A DNA stretch of 64,000 nucleotides, taken from DASZUK01 sp035547695 (lineage in GTDB: Bacteria > Actinomycetota > Acidimicrobiia > Acidimicrobiales > RAAP-2). The position numbers and the translations under genes were made by a program. The notes beneath the pieces are model-generated. The model was not told the DNA's origin, made no database searches, and saw nothing but the letters and a program-made list of their open reading frames with translations. The stretch spans positions 62,001 to 126,000 of the forward strand of contig DASZUK010000063.1 of NCBI GenBank assembly GCA_035547695.1. The letters run 5' to 3'. Each line of letters opens with the position of its first letter. Position 1 is the first letter of the stretch. This document shows positions 41,226 through 50,568 of the stretch, in pieces.

Positions 41226-42566
41226 ATGGGACGCAGTACGGCTAACCCGGCCGTGATGTTTTCGAGTAGTCCGGACAAGTGGGACGGACAACAACGTCGG
41301 AAGACGTGGCGCTGTAGCTGTCTGTGGCCCGCAATCATCGTTTGGACTGTCTGGTTTGTAACCATAGGAACGAATGACGCAGGGGCAGCGAACCCTCGGT
41401 TGATCGCTGCTGGCTCGCCAACGACGCAATCGGTTATGTCCAAGGTCTTGGCGACAGCAGTGGACAACGTCGGTGCCGGGTCCACCAGCGGCGGAGCCCC
41501 AGCTGGAACGGCCAATTGCATCCAAGGCCATTCGTACTCGGCAAGCAATCCTGCGCCGGAGAGCTCGGCGGCGGCGGTGAGCGCCCTGGCCGAGGAGGAG
41601 TTTGCCGCACCCGATGAGCGGGGTTGCGTCGCCGTGGCCCGCTCGTCCTCACCGCCCTCGGTCAATGGGCCGATCGCCATCACCCGTTCAGGCACCCACC
41701 TCCAGTATTTCGCGTTCGCCCTCGATGGCATTGCCCCCTTGGTGGGGTCAGACTCCGGTGCGACGCCGACAGCACCGGCCAGCCTCACGATGACACAGAT
41801 CCGTGCGGTCTACGACTGCACCATCACCCGCTGGAGCGGACTCGGCATATCGTCGGACGCAGCGATCGTCCGCTACTGGCCCTCCGCCGGCTCCGCGACA
41901 GCCAGCCTCTATGCCGACGTGCTCGGCTTCAATCCGACCCAGTACACGACGAGCGACCACTGCCACAACGACCTGACGGGCAGTCATCTGGTCCAGGCGG
42001 GCACCGAGGACCAGATCATCGCCGATGGCGACGAGGCCCAGGCGTTCTTCTTGTACACAGCGGGCCGTTTCACCCACCAGTGGAACCATCCGAAGGCCTT
42101 CGGACCGACCAAGTCAAACGGTGTTGACGAGAGCCAGCCCAACGCCGAGGGCAACTGGTCATCGACACTGACCCTTGCAAACGTCCAAGACTTGGGCGGC
42201 CAGGCCTTTCACTCGTTCGTGGATTACAGGCCGTCGAAACGGGGACGCGGCACGGAGAGCCTCGACACGACCACCGTGACCGAGGCGAATGAATGGTTCT
42301 TCGCACGTTCAGATGGCGCGACCATCGTTCCTGGGGTCTTCTATCTGTACAACGTTGTGGACACGGCATTGCCGATGTACCAGGCAGCCCTGGGTTTTGT
42401 CGGCTTTACCGCTTCCTCTCCATTAGCAAGTCCGCTGTGCTCGGGAGATGAATCGTCGAAGATCATCGCTGCCGGATTCGTGCCGTTAACCGCCGTCCCG
42501 GTGCCGACAGAAACCGACCAAAGAACTGTCACCTGCCGAATGTTCACCGGCGGATCTGAATCTTAG
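41226..42566 (+). CDS. Secreted PstS-like substrate-binding protein
   Basis: A 446-residue protein with an N-terminal export signal (basic RRKTWR, then a hydrophobic core CLWPAIIVWTVWFVTIG, about residues 25-55). The mature part resembles type-2 periplasmic-binding (PBP-like/PstS) domains: RLIAAGSPTTQSVMSKVLAT, SLTMTQIRAVYDCTITRWSG, and YLYNVVDTALPMYQ. No ABC permease or ATPase genes are nearby and the next gene is the giant RHS protein, so it is not an ordinary phosphate-uptake gene. It may bind a ligand at the surface or be a partner of the RHS protein. Base composition is lower in G+C than the chromosome. Confidence 0.75.
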   Translation: MGRSTANPAVMFSSSPDKWDGQQRRKTWRCSCLWPAIIVWTVWFVTIGTNDAGAANPRLIAAGSPTTQSVMSKVLATAVDNVGAGSTSGGAPAGTANCIQGHSYSASNPAPESSAAAVSALAEEEFAAPDERGCVAVARSSSPPSVNGPIAITRSGTHLQYFAFALDGIAPLVGSDSGATPTAPASLTMTQIRAVYDCTITRWSGLGISSDAAIVRYWPSAGSATASLYADVLGFNPTQYTTSDHCHNDLTGSHLVQAGTEDQIIADGDEAQAFFLYTAGRFTHQWNHPKAFGPTKSNGVDESQPNAEGNWSSTLTLANVQDLGGQAFHSFVDYRPSKRGRGTESLDTTTVTEANEWFFARSDGATIVPGVFYLYNVVDTALPMYQAALGFVGFTASSPLASPLCSGDESSKIIAAGFVPLTAVPVPTETDQRTVTCRMFTGGSES

Positions 42567-42586
42567 AAAACCGGTAAACAACGGAG

Positions 42587-45500
42587 ATGCCAGTGCAATC
42601 ACGTGGTAGATCAAGGAGCGACAAACCGGTGCAGACCTTGGTCGCCCTCGTCGCCCTCGTCGCGCTTGTGGGCAGCACCGTGGCCATCGGCCCGGCCACA
42701 TCCAGCGGTGCTGATCGGCAGCGGCATCAATCGGTCGCACCTCTCACGTCACCGCGGCTCTTTCACGCAGCCCCGGATCGTCCCGAGGGCTACTCGACCG
42801 CGTCCAGAGACCGTGCATCCTCTCCCGAGGTGCGCCCACTTCCCCAAGAGGATACGGCGACGAGCGATGTGTGGCTGAATGCCGACGGAAGCACCCACGT
42901 CCGCTTCTACTCTTCGCCGCACAACTACCAGCCAGGCGGCCAGGGGACATTCGTCCCCATCGTCACCACACTCGAGGCCGACCCGACACATCCGGGACGC
43001 TGGCGGTCGACGGCCAACTCTTGGACGGCCTCGTTCGGGTCCTCCGACAGTCCCACATCCTCGATGCAGTTGGTCGGAGGTCGGGGACCGTTCGGCTTCA
43101 GCCCCGTGGGTGCATCGCCGGTGACTCCCTCGGTGACAGGGTCGGTCGCCACCTACACCGACCTCTGGCCTGACGTCAACGCTCGCTACGACGTCACGGC
43201 GACCGGCGTTAAGGAGGATATCGAGCTCATCTCGGCATCCGCACAGGCGTCGTTCAGCTTCGATCTGACATCGGCAACGACGGCCAAACCGAGCGACACC
43301 ACAGGTGGTTTACAGTTGGTGGCCGGCGACCAGGTGCTGGCGGAGGTCCCACCTCTGGTCGTCACGACTGCCCAGGGAACCACAGTGCCGGCCGCCATCT
43401 CTGGAGCCACCCTGCAGGCGTTGTCCGACGGCACCGGGCGTGCGGGGAGCGGGATAGTCGTAGCGGTGAGTCCTACCTGGTTGGCTGAATTGCCCAGTTC
43501 CACATTCCCGGTCACGATCGATCCGACGGCAGTGGTGTTCTTTCCGGTGACAGGGTCCACAACCCTCAGCGTCAATCTCAGCACAATCGACCAGGGGACA
43601 GTGCTGCAGGTTGGGTATCCCACACCCTTCACAACAAGCAGAGGACCTTGGCGGGGAAGTCTAAAGTTCAATTTCAGTTCCTATATGGGCGATACACCGC
43701 CCTGGGTAGCTGAAGCCGGAATTCTGAATCTCCGTCCCTTGAGCGGTTCGGCGACGGAGGTAACGCCCCTTTCGGTCTACCTCGATCAAGACCTCACAAG
43801 GCACGTCGACTGGACAACAGTGACCGCGGGCCAACTCATCTACCAAGGAACGACAACAAACACCATCGCACGAATCCCCGTCGATTCAGCAGTGGAGAGG
43901 ATTTTTTCCACAGGCCCTTTCTATGAGCATCAATGGGCTTTCGGCCTTGTCGGGGCGGAGGGAGATCCCGGGACACACACGCCTGCTCCAAACCTAAAGA
44001 TTTATCGCACACACGTAACTAACGGTGTCAGTCTCACAGTGACACTGGTCCGGGCACCGCCTCCGACCTCGGTGACCTCGCCAACGACGGGAGCGACGAT
44101 CGCCACTGCGACGCCGACGCTGACCGCCCCATCTGTCAGCACAGGCACAAAGCCCATCAACTACGACTTTCGGATCGCCACCCAGCCTGATGGCGCAGGC
44201 CAGGTCATCAGTTCGGGCTGGATCAACCTTGGGCACGGTGGCGGTACACCCAGTTGGACGGTTCCGGTGGGCTCCTTGGTCGATGGCACCACCTACTACG
44301 CCTCGGTCATCACGGCACTCACAGGTGCCTTCAACGCCGCAAGCCAACCGGCATCGATCACCCAGTTCAAGGTCACACTCCATCTGGGGGCTGGTGGCCC
44401 TTCGCCCACCGACTCCGTCGGTGCTGCCCCGGGCGCCACGTCCACGCCCTCGGCGGGGGCGCCCTCGCCAGGTACGCCCCCAGCCTCGGTCACCGTCAAC
44501 CTTGTCACCGGAGACCTGTCCTTCACGTCGGCGACCCATTCGGTCTCGACGTTGGCAGGCCCGGTCGGGCTGAGCCTCGGCTACAACTCGCTGGAGTCCG
44601 ACTCCCACGGCCTCTTCGCCCAGTACTTCGCTGGCCACGACTTCTCCCTCACCACACGGATCGGCCAACGAACGGATGCCCAGGTCGACGCCATCTGGGC
44701 GACAGGCAAGCCGATCGGGGGCATCACATCTGGCGGGTACGCCGTCGAATGGACCGGATCGATCACCGTGCCGCCCGGCACAGGGACCCACTGGCAGTTC
44801 GGGATCCTCGCCGACCACTCGATGCAGGTGAAGGTCGGCGGCTCGGTCGTGGTCACAGACTGGACAAACCAGGACCTCTCCGCCTTCGAGTCGGCGGAAC
44901 CAACGTTTGGTGCCACCCAGACACTGTCGGGCGGAAACAGATCCATCACAGTAAAGGCTTACGGGACACACACCAGCGGTACGTTCCAGTTGTGGGCCCG
45001 GCAGGTGATCGCCACAGAAGCAGCGAAGACATGGCCCGAGTACCTGGTGCCCTCGGACTGGCTGACTCCCAACCACCTCACCCTGCCGCCAGGGTGGACG
45101 CTCTCGGCCGCCAACCTCCAGGGTGGATGGGCCAGGCTGGAGGACCTCGGGAGCACGGTGATCGTGCAGTCAGCCAGCGGCGGGACGGTGGCGTTCACGA
45201 GGACTTCCACAGGACGCTACGAGGCGCCGGCCGGGTATACAGGCCTCTACCTCTATGTCAATGCCACAAAGCAGCTCCAGCTCTCCACGTCGACAGACGT
45301 GCTGTACACCTTCGAGCCAAACGGCCAGGTGTCGTCGGTCACCACGGTGGCCGACGACCGTCATCCCTCGGCGCTGCAGTACACATACACACCGACATCG
45401 CTGGCTCTGGCGGCCATCACCGACCCGGTCTCCACACGGACCGTTCATGTCTATTACGGCGGCACAGCGACCCACTGCCCGTCGACAACACCAACAACCG

Positions 45501-48500
45501 ACGCGCCTACCGGCATGCTCTGCAAGATCCACTTCTGGGACGGGACGACGACGCTCTTCACCTACGACACATCGGGTGAGCTCGTCCGCATCACCAACCC
45601 CGGAGACGAGGTGGCGGATTTCGGGTACACCGGCCACGGTCGGGTCGACGCCATCCGTGACCCGCTGGCCAACGATGCCATCTCGGCCGGCGTCGAGCCG
45701 GACTGCCCGGCCACAGGGACAACGTCGGACTGCGAGACCCAGATCACCTACACGACGACAACAGGATCGACAGCGAAGGTCTCAACCGTCACCCAGCCGG
45801 CCCCCACTGCTGCCGCTACGGGGAGCCGACCGAAGCGGACCTACCACTACACAGCGGCGACACGGACCGCGTCGGTCACCCTCGCCGGGTTCGCCGGCAC
45901 CGACGAGTCCGTGAAGTACGACGCCCAAGGAAAGATCACCACAGAGACCACAGCGGCAGGGCTGACCACCGAAGCGTTCTGGAACGCCTACACAGAGCCG
46001 ATCGCCACCATCGGCCCGAACGGCCAGGAGACGGCCACGGTCTACGACCTCTCGGGCCAAGTCACCGACACCTACGGCCCGGCGCCCACAGCCTGCTTCA
46101 CATCGACACCGACAAAGCATCGCCCGGTGGCCACACCGGTGGGGACGCCAGGCTGCGGCGTGGCTGTCCCCCATGCCCACAACGGCTACGACGAGGGGAT
46201 CACCGGCTTTGCCGCCACCTACTGGAGCAACGGCACCTATGCCGGCGCCGCCGCCGCCCACGGCACGGTGGCCTCCGCCGACCAGACCTGGACATCGCCG
46301 CCGGTGGCCGGGAGCTCGTGGAGCACCCGAATGATCGGAACCATCACGATCGGGTCCGGCGGTGCCTTCCAGGTCGGCGCCAAGACCACCCAATTCCTGC
46401 GGATCTACATCTCCGGCCACCGGGTGACCACGGCCAGCCACGGGACCGGCGGACCGGGGATCTGGACGCCCACATACTCGCTCGGGACCTTCGTCCCCCC
46501 GGCGGCCGGTGTCTATCCGATCGAGGTCGATTTTGTCGGCAGCGCCACAACGGCCAACGCCTTCGACCTGGTCTACGACACCGGGGTCACACTGACACCG
46601 ATCCCCGACACATGGCTCGATCCCAACTACGACCTGAAGACCAGTTCGACCACACCCGACGGAAACACCACGGACTATGCCTACACAGACGCCGCCACAG
46701 GGATCGGGCCCCAAGACGGGTTGCTCACCGCCACCATCGAGAACCCCACGGGCCTCCACCTCACCACCACCACCGACTACGAGAACCCGGCCACCGCGGG
46801 CACCTACCTGCGCAGGACGGCAACCGCCCTTCCCGACGGCGGCACCACCACCTACCTCTACTACGGCGGCACCGCCGGGCCCATCGCCGCCGCCTGCGGC
46901 GTCAGCGCCACAACTCCCCAGGGAGGCCAGCTCAAGCAGCAGACCGACCCCGCCCCCAGCACGGCCACATCGTCCAAGGCCCGGGTGCAGCAGTTCGTCT
47001 ATGACGCGGCCGGCATCCAAGCCGGCGTCCGGGTGGGCGACGTCAACGACATCACCACAGCCTCCTGGCAGTGCACCGACTACGACACACGTGGCCGCAT
47101 CACCAGCCAGAGCTGGCCGGCGGCCAACACATCGCCGGCCAAGACAGTGACCACCACCTACGACGTCGGCGGCAATCCGCTGACCACCGCAGTAGAGACG
47201 GGGACAACAACCACAACCAAAGTAACCGCCACGGTCGACCTCGAAGGCCGGGCCGCCTCCTACACGTCGATGGGCAAGACCACCACCACGACCTACGACC
47301 AGGCGGGCCAGGTGACGACAAGCTCAGGCCCCGGCGGCCTCGTCCATAACACATTCAACTCGGCCGGCCAGGTCGACGCCATGACGCTGAACGGCCACTG
47401 GATCGGCAGCGCCAGGTACTGCACCATCTACATTCCCATCTGTGCCGGCCAGCTGACAGAGGCCACATACCCCGGGCTGATCATCGCCAACTATGGCTAC
47501 AACGACTACGGCAAGCTCGACCAGATTGGTTACGGGCGGACAACATCGGGGCGCCTGTTCGCCGGCGACCGGGCAACGTACTCCCTCGGCGGGCGAGAGC
47601 TCACCGACGATCCGGTGCCCGACACATTCGACAGCACATTCACCAACCCGAGATCGACAGGCGGCACCGACTTCACCTACGACGGGGCCGGCCGGCTCAT
47701 CGGGGCTTACATCCCTGGTCAGCGCATCGACTACACATACGCCACCAGCCCCACAGCCAACAGCTGCACAACGCCGACCGCCGGGATGAACACCAACCTC
47801 ACCGCCGTCATCACCTACCCCGACGCCGGTGGCACAGCCACCACCGGCTACTGCTACAACGGGGCCGACCAGCTCACCAAGACCGTGACATCAGGAACGG
47901 CGTCGACAGCCCACACAGCGACGTCGACCACGTTCGCCTTCGACGACGAGGGCTACCAGACGGAGAACAAGGGGTCCACCTACACCTGGACTGCTTCGGG
48001 CCAGTTGGCCAGTGCCAGTTCGGGCGCCACCACCATCACCTACAGCTACGACGCGGTCGACCGGCTCATCCAGCGGACCAAGGGCTCGACAGTGACCCGC
48101 TACGCCTACTGCGGCTATACCACATCACCCTGTGCCATCCTCAACTCGGCCAACACCGTCGTCAACGAGGAGACCCAGTCGATTGGCGGCGTGCTCGTCA
48201 CCGTCCATCCCGGCTCGAGCTCGATGCTGTTCTCCTACCCGAACCTTAAAGGCGACTACATCGTCACCAATGACAGCTCCGGCAGCCAATACGGATGGGG
48301 CACCTACACCCCCTACGGACAGATGACGACAAGTACTTACGTTCCCAAGAATCCCCATACAAGCGCCTTGAATGAGGACGCGTTTGGGAAGGCCGGCAAA
48401 CTCACCGAGGAAACAGTGGCAACACCGGTAGTTTTCATGGGAGCGAGGCCATACTTCCCAGAGGAAGGGCGATTTCTTTCTGTTGACCCGATCGAGGGGG

Positions 48501-48946
48501 GATGTGCGAACGCGTATGTCTATGTTTCGGGTGATCCGGTCAACTCAAGCGACTTGACGGGGGAGGCAGGATGTCAGCCACCACCCATAATATGTCTGGA
48601 TTGTGTTACGGACGTAAGCACAACGACGATCTCAACCGCTCAGATATGTGGGATGTCTGCCACCGTTCACCGGGGTAAGAGCCGAACAATATATGTTATC
48701 GACACTAGCGATGTCACGGCGACGGCTAATCAATGTTGGAAAAATCTTACCGGAATGACTAATCCATCGAACGGGGACACTACGACACATGGTACGGCAG
48801 GCCCAGGCTTCTATCAATTTAGATATAGTAAGAAGAGCGGAGGACCTACTATTGATCTTAATACGACCAAGCATCCGACAACTGTAATCCACTTCCAGTA
48901 TGTTAAGCCAGAGGAGAGCAGTCCCTGTGGCGTCCAATATGATTGA
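42587..48946 (+). CDS. Secreted RHS/YD-repeat protein with PA14-like domains and polymorphic tip
   Basis: A 2119-residue surface or secreted protein, probably a contact-dependent polymorphic toxin. Order: signal peptide (LVALVALVALVGSTVAIG), N-terminal beta-rich region to about 490, a fibronectin-like stretch (about 490-590), PA14-like domain 1 (about 674-800, GLFAQYFAGHDFSLT), YD repeats from about 985 to 1900 interrupted by PA14-like domain 2 (about 1203-1334, GFAATYWSNGTYAG), RHS core end (VVFMGARPYFPEEGRFLSVD, then NAYVYVSGDPVNSSDLTGEA), and an unrecognised Cys-containing tip of about 128 residues. YD units include YDLSGQV, YDTRGRI, YDQAGQV and YSYDAVDRL. G+C falls sharply in the tip. Confidence 0.92.
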   Translation: MPVQSRGRSRSDKPVQTLVALVALVALVGSTVAIGPATSSGADRQRHQSVAPLTSPRLFHAAPDRPEGYSTASRDRASSPEVRPLPQEDTATSDVWLNADGSTHVRFYSSPHNYQPGGQGTFVPIVTTLEADPTHPGRWRSTANSWTASFGSSDSPTSSMQLVGGRGPFGFSPVGASPVTPSVTGSVATYTDLWPDVNARYDVTATGVKEDIELISASAQASFSFDLTSATTAKPSDTTGGLQLVAGDQVLAEVPPLVVTTAQGTTVPAAISGATLQALSDGTGRAGSGIVVAVSPTWLAELPSSTFPVTIDPTAVVFFPVTGSTTLSVNLSTIDQGTVLQVGYPTPFTTSRGPWRGSLKFNFSSYMGDTPPWVAEAGILNLRPLSGSATEVTPLSVYLDQDLTRHVDWTTVTAGQLIYQGTTTNTIARIPVDSAVERIFSTGPFYEHQWAFGLVGAEGDPGTHTPAPNLKIYRTHVTNGVSLTVTLVRAPPPTSVTSPTTGATIATATPTLTAPSVSTGTKPINYDFRIATQPDGAGQVISSGWINLGHGGGTPSWTVPVGSLVDGTTYYASVITALTGAFNAASQPASITQFKVTLHLGAGGPSPTDSVGAAPGATSTPSAGAPSPGTPPASVTVNLVTGDLSFTSATHSVSTLAGPVGLSLGYNSLESDSHGLFAQYFAGHDFSLTTRIGQRTDAQVDAIWATGKPIGGITSGGYAVEWTGSITVPPGTGTHWQFGILADHSMQVKVGGSVVVTDWTNQDLSAFESAEPTFGATQTLSGGNRSITVKAYGTHTSGTFQLWARQVIATEAAKTWPEYLVPSDWLTPNHLTLPPGWTLSAANLQGGWARLEDLGSTVIVQSASGGTVAFTRTSTGRYEAPAGYTGLYLYVNATKQLQLSTSTDVLYTFEPNGQVSSVTTVADDRHPSALQYTYTPTSLALAAITDPVSTRTVHVYYGGTATHCPSTTPTTDAPTGMLCKIHFWDGTTTLFTYDTSGELVRITNPGDEVADFGYTGHGRVDAIRDPLANDAISAGVEPDCPATGTTSDCETQITYTTTTGSTAKVSTVTQPAPTAAATGSRPKRTYHYTAATRTASVTLAGFAGTDESVKYDAQGKITTETTAAGLTTEAFWNAYTEPIATIGPNGQETATVYDLSGQVTDTYGPAPTACFTSTPTKHRPVATPVGTPGCGVAVPHAHNGYDEGITGFAATYWSNGTYAGAAAAHGTVASADQTWTSPPVAGSSWSTRMIGTITIGSGGAFQVGAKTTQFLRIYISGHRVTTASHGTGGPGIWTPTYSLGTFVPPAAGVYPIEVDFVGSATTANAFDLVYDTGVTLTPIPDTWLDPNYDLKTSSTTPDGNTTDYAYTDAATGIGPQDGLLTATIENPTGLHLTTTTDYENPATAGTYLRRTATALPDGGTTTYLYYGGTAGPIAAACGVSATTPQGGQLKQQTDPAPSTATSSKARVQQFVYDAAGIQAGVRVGDVNDITTASWQCTDYDTRGRITSQSWPAANTSPAKTVTTTYDVGGNPLTTAVETGTTTTTKVTATVDLEGRAASYTSMGKTTTTTYDQAGQVTTSSGPGGLVHNTFNSAGQVDAMTLNGHWIGSARYCTIYIPICAGQLTEATYPGLIIANYGYNDYGKLDQIGYGRTTSGRLFAGDRATYSLGGRELTDDPVPDTFDSTFTNPRSTGGTDFTYDGAGRLIGAYIPGQRIDYTYATSPTANSCTTPTAGMNTNLTAVITYPDAGGTATTGYCYNGADQLTKTVTSGTASTAHTATSTTFAFDDEGYQTENKGSTYTWTASGQLASASSGATTITYSYDAVDRLIQRTKGSTVTRYAYCGYTTSPCAILNSANTVVNEETQSIGGVLVTVHPGSSSMLFSYPNLKGDYIVTNDSSGSQYGWGTYTPYGQMTTSTYVPKNPHTSALNEDAFGKAGKLTEETVATPVVFMGARPYFPEEGRFLSVDPIEGGCANAYVYVSGDPVNSSDLTGEAGCQPPPIICLDCVTDVSTTTISTAQICGMSATVHRGKSRTIYVIDTSDVTATANQCWKNLTGMTNPSNGDTTTHGTAGPGFYQFRYSKKSGGPTIDLNTTKHPTTVIHFQYVKPEESSPCGVQYD

Positions 48947-48957
48947 GATTCGATTTG

Positions 48958-49428
48958 TTAAGCGTAGCGTGGGATGACGAACGTTTCCGAGGATTCATCT
49001 AGGTATTCATCCAGAGAATATTCGTATTCCCAATCCAACCATCGAGATAGCCTCTCAGCGACTATTGACCAAGTCGGCCCGGTGCATCTCCCGCACAGCC
49101 TATCAATTTCTTGCCATAATTCCTCTCTCGACCAGATCTTCATGAGGACGAGTCCTTGGGTAAGTAATGATGAGTGAATAGCTTCCTTATGCCACGGTAG
49201 AAATGGACGGTTGGTTTCATTATTTATTGCCTGGAAGTTCACCATTAGCCACGAGGGGGAACATGCAAAGCAACGGAAGCTCTCTTCTTCATCTTCAGAT
49301 CCACAAATGATTAATGTGACCGGGAATCCAAAGTATGAGGGATTCGGTAGGTGTTCTTCAAATCCGATTCCGAGCGTTATCGGACTGGGGGGTACCACGG
49401 TTATCTTTTTGATAGTAGGTCGTACCAT
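48958..49428 (-). CDS. Imm8-like immunity protein candidate
   Basis: A 156-residue protein encoded convergent to the RHS gene, 11 bases from its stop. Features: FGFPVTLIICGSEDEEESFR, SPSWLMVNF, and the C-terminal WSIVAERLSRWLDWEYEY, which resembles the end of Imm8-family immunity proteins (W-x-x-I-A-x-x-L-S-R... then W-x-F/Y-E-x-Y). Local G+C is about half (28 to 31 of 60 bases in lines counted), like the RHS tip. It may neutralise the RHS tip. Immunity genes normally follow the toxin on the same strand, so the opposite orientation is odd. Confidence 0.6.
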   Translation of the reverse strand: MVRPTIKKITVVPPSPITLGIGFEEHLPNPSYFGFPVTLIICGSEDEEESFRCFACSPSWLMVNFQAINNETNRPFLPWHKEAIHSSLLTQGLVLMKIWSREELWQEIDRLCGRCTGPTWSIVAERLSRWLDWEYEYSLDEYLDESSETFVIPRYA

Positions 49429-49751
49429 AGTCTAATCATTGACGAAGCTAAGGGGAGATTCAAATCAGCCGTCAGTAATGCTAGATTATCCAACACCCCA
49501 CTCTAGACTAGGTGTGTCCAGAGCGTGGGGCGATGGCCGGACCGGCAGTCGAATGTGGGGTCTCGCCATCCCTACCCCTGGAAGGCATGATCGGGCGCCA
49601 GGCGTTCCACATGCTGCCTCTGAGGAGGCGTCGGTCCGGTGCCGGCGAAGGTGGTGCCCCGTCCTCGTATCGTCAGACCGGCTGACTCGGCTCCCAAGCG
49701 GCGCCCGGTACCGGCACCAGAGACGGACGACGGCCCCGAATCCGGCTGGAT
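49429..49751. other. Gene-free spacer in the island
   Basis: About 320 bases whose G+C rises from left to right. A frame from 49439 is open but is not protein-like (Arg/Ser/Pro-rich, no motif) and runs into the RHS fragment in a wrong frame. No terminator, transposon end or RNA gene recognised. Confidence 0.5.
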
Positions 49752-49928
49752 CTCCATACAAGTGCCTTGAACGAGGATGCGTTCGGAAAGGCCGGCAAGC
49801 TCACCGAGGAAACGGTGGCAACACCGGTGGTCTTCATGGGAGCGAGGCCATACTGGCTACGCAGCCAAGTGGGGGGCTGCAGCCTCGCATTGATACGGCC
49901 CGGTGAATCTGTCATGCCGTTGGAATGA
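49752..49928 (+). pseudogene. Displaced fragment of the RHS core end
   Basis: About 102 bases (49752-49853) repeat the RHS gene at 48352-48453 with scattered, mostly synonymous differences. In frame they read SALNEDAFGKAGKLTEETVA then TPVVFMGARPY, after which the sequence changes to WLRSQVGGC... and ends at TGA 49928. It lacks a start codon and breaks inside the core motif, so it is a remnant of another RHS copy or tip cassette. Confidence 0.8.
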
Positions 49929-49932
49929 CCAT

Positions 49933-50076
49933 ATGAGCAGACAGTTGGTGGCGACCGATGCCAAGGCCACGCTGCTGGCGTTGCTGGCCGACCGGGGACG
50001 TCCCCACAAACCTCCGTATGGCCCCCTGGCCACCTTCCTACGACCGGCGGTCGCCGCCAGCGCCAGCTCCCCATGA
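49933..50076 (+). pseudogene. Truncated Phd/YefM-type antitoxin
   Basis: ATG 49933 opens MSRQLVATDAKATLLALLAD, which is how Phd/YefM antitoxins begin (M-S-R-x-V-x-A-T-E/D-A-K-x-x-L-L-x-L-L), but the expected E-V-x-x-G-E-x-x-x-I-T segment is missing and the frame continues as unrelated Pro/Ala-rich residues to a stop at 50076. No toxin partner follows. Confidence 0.6.
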
Positions 50077-50130
50077 CCGGCCGGCCGGACGGCGCTGTTG
50101 TTGGGATACCAAGGCGGTGACAGCCGGGGA

Positions 50131-50568
50131 CTACGACCCCGGCTCGTAGCAGTTGAACATCCACCGGATGCCGAACCGGTCCAGGGTGCACCCCCAGTAG
50201 GCCCATGGCATCTGCGACATCCCGGTCGACTCGCTGCCGCCGTCGCTCAGGGCGGCGTACAGCCGGTCCGTCTCCTCCCGGGTGTCCGGCTCCAGGTTGA
50301 CGGTGACGTTGTTCCCGATCTTCAGGGTGTGCCCCATCGACTCCACCATGTCCGTCCCCATCAGCATGTGGCCGGCCAGGATCGGCAGCTCGACGTGGGC
50401 GACCAGCCGCTTCTCCGCCTCCGCCACCTCCGGCATCCCCGGCCCGGCCGGCATGTCCCCGATCCGGGTCACCGGGCCCGCGATCTCGGTGCCGAACACC
50501 TCGGCGTAGAACCCGAACGCCTCCTCGGTGTCCCCCATGAAGTTCAGGTAGGTGCTCACCCTGCTCAT
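50131..50568 (-). CDS. VOC-family (PhnB/glyoxalase-like) protein
   Basis: A 145-residue protein: MSRVSTYLNFMGDTEEAFGF, YAEVFGTEIAGPVTRIGDMP, HMLMGTDMVESMGHTLKIGN, and MPWAYWGCTLDRFGIRWMFN match the PhnB/3-demethylubiquinone-methyltransferase-like VOC group, common in Actinobacteria with no proven enzymatic role. The ATG at 50568 follows a minus-strand GGAGGAAGACG. Its 3' end is duplicated at 40369. It is divergent from the DUF1905 gene. Confidence 0.88.
   Translation of the reverse strand: MSRVSTYLNFMGDTEEAFGFYAEVFGTEIAGPVTRIGDMPAGPGMPEVAEAEKRLVAHVELPILAGHMLMGTDMVESMGHTLKIGNNVTVNLEPDTREETDRLYAALSDGGSESTGMSQMPWAYWGCTLDRFGIRWMFNCYEPGS

Noticed and set aside
43994..45076. A 360-residue minus-strand frame inside the RHS gene
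   Set aside because: Starts within repeat-type DNA, has no domain and lies opposite a well-supported reading frame.
49439..49906. Plus-strand frame of 155 residues in the island
   Set aside because: Composition is not protein-like and it reads the RHS fragment out of frame.
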